From Ehretia macrophylla (Eukaryota > Streptophyta > Magnoliopsida > Boraginales > Ehretiaceae): 64,000 nt of DNA. The notes under the pieces were generated by a model, which worked only from the letters and a program-made list of their open reading frames with translations, did not search any database and was not told the origin of the DNA. This document shows, in pieces, positions 25,039-34,657 of this stretch. The stretch is taken from the NCBI GenBank assembly GCA_037974665.1, contig CM075767.1, positions 684,501 to 748,500 on the forward strand. The letters run 5' to 3'. Each line of letters begins with the position of its first letter. Position 1 is the stretch's first letter. The translations under genes and the position numbers were made by a program.

Positions 25039-27517
25039 TGTCACGCCCCGACCCAACCCCCAAGCTAAAGGTTAAGTCCAGACCCAACACACGGACAGAG
25101 TCTCCCCTGTACCGTGGACATTCTGAAAACCTGTAAACTCTCAAATAAGGTAACCACAAGATAAACAAGCTTTTCATGGCTAAATATTTAAAGATTCAAG
25201 GCCATCTGAGCCTTGAAGCAAACAACAATTCCAAAACCACACAAGCATGCAAGTAACTTTGTTTACAACATAGTTTAATAGCCATGGCATTCTAGGATAA
25301 CCTTAAAACATACTTAAAAGATAAAACATTCTACATTAAGCCATTCACTCCCAAGCATGCAAAGTGAATAAAAGGAAAAACATAAGTTATTACAAGACAT
25401 AGGCTTCCAAATCTACACTACAACCAACTATCCTTCAACTTCTTACAACAACCAACATAAACATAGCCCTTAGGCCACAAAATAGATACACAAGTATCAA
25501 ATAGAAACAAGAAGGCACAGCCACCTCAGAATAACACACAACAACTAGGGCAAAGGCTCTATCTGCACCTCTTCCTCCTCCACTACTACCTCAACAAGCT
25601 GGGGATCACCCTCAGCGTCTCTTGAAACATATTTCGAGGTATGAGCAACCACTGTTGCCCAGTGAGGGATATAGTCCCGGGGCGTGCAATGCAACAGGTA
25701 ATACAGTTAAACAACAATAACAATTAGACAATTAAAGAAACAATGATAACTTAAATAACCACACTTTTAAAAGGATACATTTCACATAACCCCTATACAC
25801 CAATCTTCACTGGTCTTCATTCACGATCCACGAACCACGATCACGATCACGATAAACCGGCATAACCCCAAACACTCCAGTGGGTGTACTCCGGATGTAC
25901 CCCGATAATCCTACAACCCAACACCCCCTGACAATCTCCGGACCAGGCGAGTGAGGGAATAGGGTACGGAGTTTGAATATCCACTGGCAAGCCCTCTGCT
26001 GCCCAGCCGATATTCAACACAACTGCCCCTGACACTATGGTTGCGCAACCACTATACAATGCACTTTACAATGGCAAGTTAATATCAATAATATAAGCAA
26101 TAACACATAGGAGGATCAACAAAGTAGGTTGACCTCGATGCAGTTAGAATAGAAGCAATTATATAAGCTAATAAGCAGTTTTACAAAGGGACATATACAT
26201 GATAAGCATGGAATCATACCGAAAGCTCCAAATCAACTTGAAACCACATTTAAACACTCGAGGAGTCATGCCATGGTCTTAGAAGCATGAAACAACCGAA
26301 ATTGCACTTAAACCCCTTTGTTTTCACACTATTTCTCTTCCAATCCCAAGTTAATGATTCAATTTCAAAGGGAAGCTCTCCCAACCTTCTAACTAACCCT
26401 CAAGGATCCCTTTCAACCCTCTAACTCATTCAAACGCCCGTAAATACCCCGAAAGCCCCAAATTCCCTCTTATGGCTTTAAACTACACATACCTTATCCG
26501 GGATTCAAACAAGGTTTATCAAAGCTTCTATAGCACCTAGGTAGCCTAAGAATACTAGAAGTGAAGCCCGAATCCACCCGTATTCGCATTAACCCCGAAA
26601 CCCCTTTGTTAAAGTTGGCTATTTCACGTTTTATGTGATTCTAGAGCAATTCAAGTGCACGGGGCTATTAGACTACCTTCATTAGCACCTAAGGCATCTA
26701 TTAGGAGTGTTGAATCAAGCTAATACATGCAATTACACAAAACCCTAGAAAAACGTCACTATTCACCTCATAAATCAAACTAACGATTCTAACCGTTTAA
26801 AAAGCGAAATGATGGCTCAAATATGTTCTCTAGCATTCATATACATGGTATAATAGCATAGATAATTAATACAATAGCATTTGATCACATTTTCAACAGA
26901 TCAAGAAAATGGCAACTATTTAGAAATGCGAAAACAAGCCGTGAAATCCCTCACCAATGCGCGTAGGAACATCTAGGAGGCTTGCACACACCCTAATCTA
27001 CTTGCTCAAGGCTTGGAGAGGATTGGATCGAAGAGTTGAAGAAAAAAAATTCCTCCCAAGTGCAAAGAGGGGCTATCGGGTTCTGCTCCTGTTTTTCCAG
27101 CTTTTTTTTTCTTGCATTGTATGAGCTTATAAGGTTATTTAATGAAATAGCTAAGGTGGGTCTTGTTTAGGTGCTTAAGTGGTCAATTATAATGCTCGTA
27201 GTAAGCTTAAAACAAGCCTAAAGTGAAGGATGTGAGCTAGCTAATTAATTTACCAAGTTTTGTTATGTAACACTATTCATTGAACCACTAAAAGTATTTT
27301 CTAAACAAGCTCTCCTATCGCCTCTAGCTCAATTGCACATTTTTCCCTCTACTCTAACAATTAATACGATTTAATAAAAATGTTAATTAACTAATAGAAT
27401 GTAGTTTGAAAACGGAGTGAATAGTAGCTAAAGAAGGCAGTTAGTAAGCACAAAAGGAAATGCGCAAACAAGGAATGCAACAATAATTGAATGCATGGCT
27501 AAATCTCGGGCATCACA
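25039..27517 (-). mobile_element. Tekay A 3' LTR
   Basis: 2479 bp, sense start TGTGATGCCCGAGATTTAGCC at 27517, sense end GGGTCGGGGCGTGACA at 25039. It differs from the 5' LTR by roughly 2-3 percent as judged by eye over the first 600 bases. Donor-like CATTG|GTGAGGG at 26954, acceptor-like TTTCAAG ending at 25621 (putative intron of 1334 bp). It contains the GC-rich block (25847-26059) shared by F3 copies. A TATA-like CTTATAAGC lies near 27130. Confidence 0.93.
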
Positions 27518-29430
27518 TCCTCTCCCCCTTAAACTAATTGTGTCCACGCAATTCTTACATGATTCGGTGAATAACTCTGGATATCGCTCCCGCATCTGAT
27601 CCTCTCTCTCCCACGTTGCATCCTCTACGCCGTGATGATCCCACAGAACTTTAACCATCGGAATGCTTTTAGTCCTCAGCTCCTGAACTTTCTGATCTAC
27701 AATCCGAAGAGGTTTCTCTGTGTAGGTCAAAGTTTCACTGATCTCTAAAGGCTCGGGCTCAAGAATATGAGAGGGATCTGGCTGATACTTCCGAAGCATA
27801 GAAACATGGAAGACATCATGAATTCTGCCCAGACTGGGAGGCAAAGCTAAACGGTAAGCCAATTCACCAATAGTTTCAGTTATCTCAAATGGTCCCACAT
27901 ATCGAGGACTGAGTTTACCTCCTTTACCATGCCGAATCAAACCCTTGCGAGGAGAAATTTTCAGAAATACTCGATCCCCCACAGCAAATTTCAGATCATG
28001 ACGGCGTCTATCTGCATAACTCTTTTGCCGACTCTGAGCTGTAAGCAACCTTTTTCTGATAAGCTGCACATGATCAATCATTGTGTTCATCTCAGGTAAA
28101 AGAGTAGGGTCGATAGTCTTCATCTCACCAACATCATCTTAGTAGAAAGGAGACCGACATTTACGCCCATAAAGTGCCTCATAAGGTGCCATACCAATAG
28201 TAGCTTGATAGCTATTGTTATAGGCGAACTCTGTGAGTGGCAAATACTTCTCCCAACTCTTACCGATGTCCAGAATACAAGCTCGTAACATATCCTTGAG
28301 GATTAAGATAGTTCTCTTGGATTGACCATCAGTCTGAGGATGATAAGCTGTACTGAAACTCAAAGTCGTGCCCAAAGCTTTCTGAATCTTCTGCCATAAC
28401 TGAGATGTGAATCTAGGATCTCTATCTGACACAACGCTCTTTGGAATTCCATGAAGTCGGACAACATTCTCAATATACAACTCTGCTAGCTTATCAAGAG
28501 AATCAGTCTTCTTTTTAGCAATGAAATGAGAAGTCTTGGTCAATCTATCCACAATAACTCAAACTGAGTCATTACCCTTCGAAGACCTCAGTAAATCAGA
28601 GATGAAATCCATGGTGATATGATCCCACTTCCACTCAGGAATAGCCAAAGGCTGTAACAACCCTGCAGGCCTCTGATGCTCTGCTTTAACTTTCTAACAA
28701 GTAAGACATCGAGCAACATAGTTAGCAATTTCTCTCTTCATATTATTCCACCAGAAGTTTTGCTTCAAATCTCTATACATTTTTGTACTACCTGGATGGA
28801 TAGTATATCTAGAACTATGTGCCTCAGCAAGAATATCCTTCTTCAGAGTTGGATTATTCGGAATACATATTCTACCTTTGAATTTGAGAATACCATCGTC
28901 GTGCAGTTTGAAATCCGAATCTCCCCCTTTAGAATTCTCTAAGACTTTCAACAATTGAAGATCAGCCTGTTGAGCTTCTCGAATCCTGGATAATAATAGA
29001 GATTGAATCTGCAAACTTGCGAATTGAATACCAGAATTTGAAGTACTAGGCTTCCATAAGCATAATTCTTCCATGAATTCCCAATTCTTGATAATTAAGC
29101 TAGCAACAGTAGCCTTTCGGCTCAAAGCATCAGCAACAATATTGGCCTTGCCCGGAAGATAGTTAATAGTGCAGTTATAGTCCTCGAGTAATTCCAGCCA
29201 ACGCCTCAGCCTCATGTTCAACTATTTCTGTGAAAACAGATATTTCAAGCTCTTATGATCTGTAAAGATTTCAAACTTGTTGCCCCAGAGATAATGACGC
29301 CATTTCTTTAATGCAAGAATGATAGCTGCAAGCTCAAGATCATGAGTCGGATAGTTGAGTTCATAAGGCTTTAGTTTCCTGGAAGCATAAGCAATAACCC
29401 TGCCATTCTGCATCAATACGCAACCCAGAC
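27428..29430 (-). pseudogene. pol: Tekay A pol, RNase H end, integrase and chromodomain-like tail
   Basis: Continues from the RNase H interrupted by the LARD. Pieces on the minus strand: RNase H with [19 protein letters not shown] and [10 protein letters not shown] (29430-29222), connection and HHCC zinc region (29221-28694, AEAHSSRYTIHPG...CLTC), integrase core (28560-28139) and C-terminal GPFEI region plus chromodomain-like [14 protein letters not shown] (28123-27570). Nonsense codons occur near 29220 (GAG to TAG) and 28560 (TGG to TGA). The third DDE residue is changed: DGQSKRT here against DGQSERT in B (codon 28316-28318). The last frame runs through the polypurine tract into the LTR to 27428. 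Inactive remnant. Confidence 0.9.
27518..27553 (-). promoter_or_regulatory. Polypurine tract and upstream stem-loop of Tekay A
   Basis: The minus strand reads AATTGCG TGGA CACAATT (27553-27536, one stem mismatch), then AGTTT, then AAGGGGGAGAGGA (27530-27518) directly before the LTR start. The same stem-loop is perfect in B and in the LARD. Pol is still open across it. Confidence 0.85.
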
Positions 29431-31867
29431 TGTGAAACCCCACTTTTCTGCTTATCTCGTTTTACGTACTTTACCTCGTTTTGCGTGCATATGATCTGTT
29501 TATGTGCTATAGGACCTAGAAAGTTATAATTTTGATGTCAATACTTCTAATACGTGCTAAATGTGCATTCATGAAATTTTCATCAAAAACGGAGTCAGAA
29601 ATTTTATCGTCGATTTTCAGTGAATAGTGTTTTCGAAACACGTCCGCTATAATTTTGAAACTGGTCTTTTTAACCCTTCTAGACCTAGTCCACGGACTTT
29701 AATAGACCTGTGTTTGATTAAAACAGTTTTAAAATCGGCTTAAGAATTTATTAGGGTTTTTACACCGACTTTTGCGAAAATCGAGTTTTAAGCCGACTCG
29801 GGTGAAATTGTTTGATTGTAAAACTTCTTGTCACCTAAAAATAACATACTTGAGCTAGCTTGGGTGTTGAATAATTGTTTTGAACTTTGGTGATCAAGAA
29901 AATGCATTTAAAGTCAAGAAAACACTAAAAATAATTAGTTTCCACTTTGACTTTCTTTTATTTATTTGACCTTAGCTTAATATATGATCAACACACATTG
30001 AAAACAAAGCAAAACACCACCAAAAACACACACAAAACCGTGGCTCCTTGGAGGAGAAAGATAAAGGCATTTTCAAAGTATTTTTCTCACAGATTTTGCG
30101 TTTCAAAGCCGAATTGAGTGATTCAAAGCTTGAAATTGATTGTTTGGCATCCATTCTACACATTTCTTGCATCAAAACACATCAAAGGTGAGAGAAAAAT
30201 TCTAGATCTCAAAATGTCATTTTTGTGTTTTTGCGTATAAATGAAGATTGAACCGTTAGAATTGTAATATGATGTTAGATTATTGCTCCTTGCATGCTAG
30301 GGATCATTATATACTAATACTACGAGTTTCTGTCGGGTATAGCATAATTTTTATTTTCCGGGTATTTAATTTTGATTAAAATGTTCAAAGTTGATTTAAT
30401 TGAGTTGCGTTGCTCGAAATCGATTGCCGTCGATTTCTAAATGTTTGATAATTATGTGTTAGCGCTGTTGTAATGCCGAATTTTCGATTACATTGTTTGT
30501 GTGAAAATCCGGAAAATCCAGCCATGACGTCATAGGGTTTTAGGGTTATCGGGCATGGTTTGGAGGTGTTATGGTGGATTTCCGAGAGGGCTAATGTAGT
30601 AGGTTGAATGGGTGAGTGATAGGAACTGATTTGGCAATGTTTGGATTAGTAGATTGTAAGTTATGAATTTTAGAAGTTTAGGTTGTCATTCTTTAATTTC
30701 TTGAACGATGCCTTAGATGGTTGGGTAGTGTTCGAGTGATGAATGGTGAGTCGTTGTTGAGTAATTTAGGGTTTAATTATGTATATTATGCATGTCCGGT
30801 TAGATGGCCTACTTTGTCATCTAACTACGTTGTTTGATGTTTAATTTAATATTGATGTTATATTGATGTTATATTGATGTTATTGATTGATTATTATTGA
30901 ATGCGGGAATCGGGCACTCTTGTTGCTGATCTCCCAATTGATTGATCGATTTATGCTTGCATGATGATTGATGAATATGGAGCCTTGGTATGTGTGTGCC
31001 ACCTCTCGGGCAGCGTCGGGCTGTCGGGTTGAAACCGGCATGACTGCCATAGGCTACCCCCAGCTCGCATGACGGAGATGTCATGGAGGGAAGGGGATAG
31101 TGAGGTACCTCGGGTGCGTGAGTAATGGGGAGTTATAAGAAGAACGGTTGAGATCGTGATGGCGTTTGGAGCTACACCAAATAGAGTATCCTTATTGAAT
31201 GGTCATATAGTTATGTGATGATAGCTTTATTTATGTTATTATGTTGTTGTGTGTTTACTTGCTCAAAGGACTAAATCCAAGGAGCGTAGTGAATACTGTC
31301 GAGATCTATCGGATCCTCACTGGGCTTATTTATATAAGCTCACTCTCTATTAATGCATGCTTACAGGTGTTGCAGAGCCGGATTACGGGTATGTGCCTCC
31401 TGAAGAGGAGAATGTGGAAAATGTGCTTTACGTGGACGAGTCATATGTTCCCGAGTCTTATCCATGATTATATGTTGTTTAATGTCATGTATATTAGCTT
31501 AATAGACTTTTATATGCTTTGTGGTTCTTATTGTAATAGATGTTGGAAGATGATGATCCAAATGGTGTTAACTTAGTGGCTTTCTTTTGTCTATGGTTAA
31601 GTTGTAAATATGTCTCAACTTATTTTTTTGAAATGTATGATAAGGTTGAGGTATTGTATGTTATGTTGGAACGGAGGCGTATAACGAGGATGGTTTATTG
31701 TATATTATGATTGTGTTGTATGTTGTTGTTTGAATTAAGGAGTTGCTGGATGTATGATGTTTAATGAGGTTGGTTTGGAACCTCGGTGTCCTATTTACTG
31801 TCGTTATACTGCCGAAATTCCGTTGCGTCCTGACTGATCATAGGAGGGGTCGTGTTGGGGCGTGACA
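29431..31867 (+). mobile_element. LARD 5' LTR
   Basis: Starts TGTGAAACCCCACTTTT, ends TTGGGGCGTGACA. U3 has TGAATAGTGTTTTCGAAACA (29621-29640), containing a GTGTTTTCGAAACAC near-palindrome. A TATA-like TTAATATATG lies near 29978. Donor-like ATCAAAG|GTGAGAG is at 30188 and acceptor-like GCATGCTTACAG ends at 31366 (putative intron of 1179 bp). The GC-rich block with CTCGGGCAGCGTCGGGCTG lies at about 31005-31110. I did not call the 111-aa frame at 31241-31576, because it is not conserved in the solo LTRs. Confidence 0.95.
31357..31467 (+). CDS. Conserved acidic micro-ORF in LARD 5' LTR (36 aa)
   Basis: Same frame as 6436-6537 and 13110-13211, with three extra codons (VEN) in the middle. It reads EPDYGYVPPEEENVENV and ends DESYVPESYP. 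ATG lies in GCATGCTTACAG, 20 nt after TATATAAG. It is conserved in four LTRs with no disruption. Function is unknown. See 36585-36695 for the identical 3' LTR copy. Confidence 0.35.
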   Translation: MLTGVAEPDYGYVPPEEENVENVLYVDESYVPESYP

Positions 31868-31874
31868 GTTTAAG

Positions 31875-31886
31875 TGGTATCAGAGC
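31875..31886 (+). promoter_or_regulatory. LARD primer-binding site (initiator Met tRNA)
   Basis: TGGTATCAGAGC, complementary to the 3' end of plant initiator Met tRNA, 7 nt after the 5' LTR. Identical in sequence to Tekay A's site at 42741-42752 (minus). Confidence 0.93.
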
Positions 31887-31984
31887 TTGATTAGCTGTCA
31901 GCCGGGGTATCCTCGGAATGTGGGTAGTGGTCTAAGCATGCAAGTATGTATTAAGTGAATGAAAAGTGAAACATTTGTTAATAT

Positions 31985-32465
31985 GTTTATGTGATTAATT
32001 TACTTATGTGTCTAACTTTCTATGTGACCAGTATGCCTTGTGTGTTAAGTGAACTAATGTGGTCAATATGTTTTATGTGATAACGTGTTATACGTACTCA
32101 ATGTGTTGTAATTAATGTGCATTATGTGATTAATGTGTATTATGTGACAATTGTGTTTTATGTGATTTTGTGCCTTGTGTGAAGTTAGTTGTTTATGTGC
32201 TTTTAATTGTTTATAACTAGCTTATGTGAAACAACGTGCTTTAGGTGTTCAATGTACTTTAAGTGACCAATTTGAGTTACGTGATGAACTTGTCTTATGT
32301 GAAGTTTGTTGCTTATATGACTTTAATTGTTTATAACTTACTTCTGTAATATAACCTGTTTATGTGATGTTGGCTTCTTATATGTTGAATTGTGTGTTAT
32401 GTGATAATGTTGCATTGTATGATAATTGCGCATTACGTTGTACTTGTCTTTCATATGATATAGTT
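31985..32465 (+). repeat. Degenerate TTATGTGA-type repeat region
   Basis: Words of the type T(T/C)TATGTGA, TTATGTGAT and ...ATGTG recur roughly every 15-30 bases over 480 bp, with a longer duplicated piece 'cttttaattgtttataact' (near 32197, again as 'ctttaattgtttataact' near 32321). No fixed period. Confidence 0.75.
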
Positions 32466-34621
32466 GCATACATGTTTTAACTCGTGAGTGACCTTTTAAT
32501 ATCTAGGGTGGTTGTAAGAATTTTCGGAAATAGAGATAGGCCATGATTTTGAATTATTATTATTATTCTAGAAGTTTATCAGTTAGATTTTAATTGTTAT
32601 GTTTATGGATTTTAGTTTCGGCTTAGTGGATTGATCTTGATGTTCCTTTAGCGAGAATTAAGTTGTTCGAGGAAAATAGCAACGTATCTTGATGATTATA
32701 ATTACTTTTGTTGCCATGTTTAACTTGTTATTACTTGGAGATGAATCATAAGTTGAGGTTTCTGTGAGGTTGTGATTAGACACTTTTGGAGTCTCAACTC
32801 AGATTATACTTTCTTGAGGTTATTTTAGAATGAATTTATTTGAGGAATTAGTGATGTATATTTGTGAATGGAATGAACTGTGGTATAACATGTGAATATG
32901 TCTACTATTTGGGATTGCTATATTATTAATGGGTATTTTGGAGTTTTGATCTTTAAACCTTGGAAACAATTGGAGTGATTCCTGACTAAAGTTACTTTAA
33001 TTGAAGATGTAATTGTTGGGAGATAGAATTATTTGAGGAAATAAGAATGCATTTTGGTGACTGAACATTTACTTACCTATATCAAGCTTTTGAGTTCTAG
33101 GTGGTATTACTCTCTAAATTGTTGATTGGAGATTCTCTTGTATTATAGTGGGTTAATATGAATCTGTATTGTGTTATCAGATTTTGGAGTCTTCATTAGT
33201 TAATCTTGTTGGGTAATCGGTGATTTATCTCGTCTAGTGATTGGCGTGGTAGGGACTGTAAATTTTTGGAGTGATTTATCTTGTTTGGTGATTGTTATGA
33301 CTCTTTAGGTTCTCTAGATCTCCTTAGTGTCTTGTTTTGGAGGAAGATAGATTGTAGGATTTGACTTGTTGGTGTTTAAGTGTGTAGGTGGGACACCCCT
33401 TTGTGCTTCCTATTCTATCAGTCTTATTATTCATTTCTACTCTATTCTCACTTAATTGAAAGAGAGTTACACTTTTCTAGCCTATCAATTGTTTCTTGAA
33501 AGTTTTCTTACTGGATTAATGGATCCTATACTCATTTGACATTGTTTCTATTCTTAAAATTCATATTTGCTTCTTATAGCAATGTCACTTATTGGAGTTA
33601 AGGTTTGAGACTTCTATATTTCATTCTATATCTCTAGCCATTCGTTTCAATATTTCATTTCATCCTATTACTACTCATTTGAAAGTAATTTTTCCTTTGG
33701 TATACCATTTTACTTATTCGAATTTCACCTGCTTGATGTACTCCTTACCTAAGTACATCATTGTCATTCTTGTTGATCTTTGTTAATCCTATTGTTTTAT
33801 TATTAAATCCAGAGTCATTACTTTGCTTGTAATTGCTCACTCAAAGCACTCGGCACTGTCCTATTGTTATCATTTCTTATTCGTACTTCTTTGGTATTGC
33901 GTGCTGAGATACTCTTGCCACTCATGTTTCTATTGAATTAATCATCTCTTATTTCTTAATTTCATTTCGCCTCAAGTACAACTTACTTGTTGGTTCCTTG
34001 AACAATTATCGAGAATTGAAATATCTACTTGTTCAGGAATTTTTGTTCAACATACTCAGCACTGTTTTGACTCGTCATCATCCTTTGTTCGTACGTATTT
34101 AACTGATAGGTGCTGAGACATTTCTTATCTTAGTTATCATGTTTCCTTATTAAACTATTAACCTCTTGATTCTCTAACCTGTTTGAACTCTTGTTCACTT
34201 GATTGTTGGCTCAAATATGATTTTTCATATTCGTATTTCCTTGTAAATTTCATAAGAGCCATATTCTGACAAATGTCACTTTTGAGATATTCCCTTGATC
34301 GGTAATCATTCATGTTATCGTAAATGAGTTTTTAAACCCTCAGGGTGTTCATAGAGCTCTTTTGTGTAGTAAAGGATGATTGATAATTAGTGGTGTCATG
34401 CTAAGACTTTGGAGTTGTGATTCATTTCATATGCAATATGATATTAGGTAGGAGAGAATTATGAATTGGAGATTGTCTTGGAACTATGATCATCAACTTG
34501 CAGTCAACAGAGTTTGTTCTTTTGAGGTCTTTGGTTAAGTGTCATCCTAGGAGATAAATGAGAACTAAGAGAAGTATTATTAAGTGTAACGATTGAGGAT
34601 TTAATTGTCTATCAATTCGAG

Positions 34622-34657
34622 AATTGCGCGGACGCAATTGTTTTAAGGAGGGGAGAA
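34622..34657 (+). promoter_or_regulatory. LARD stem-loop and polypurine tract
   Basis: AATTGCG-CGGA-CGCAATT (34622-34639) is a perfect 7-bp stem with a 4-nt loop. It is followed by GTTTT and the polypurine tract AAGGAGGGGAGAA (34645-34657), abutting the 3' LTR. The Tekay elements have the same order and near-identical sequence. Confidence 0.9.

Larger units (their letters stand above)
31868..34657 (+). other. LARD internal region, non-coding
   Basis: 2790 bp between LTRs. It begins GTTTAAG, then the primer-binding site at 31875. A TTATGTGA-rich segment covers 31985-32465, followed by T-rich unremarkable DNA (longest frame 64 aa at 33592-33786, no domain). It ends with a stem-loop and the polypurine tract. 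No trace of gag, protease, RT or integrase motifs could be recognised, even broken. Confidence 0.85.

Noticed and set aside
24929..25177. 82-aa frame MKSLFILWLPY...VEEEEV
   Set aside because: It is a chimera created by the junction of Tekay A and the broken LTR of B at 25038. Only the acidic tail is shared with other LTRs.
29972..30175. 67-aa minus-strand frame in both LARD LTRs (also 35200-35403)
   Set aside because: Antisense to the LTR, conserved only because the LTRs are young duplicates.
31241..31576. 111-aa open frame in each LARD LTR (also 36469-36804)
   Set aside because: Two near-identical LTRs automatically keep the same frame. The diverged F1 copies at 5181 and 8340 do not preserve its start or length, and there is no domain.
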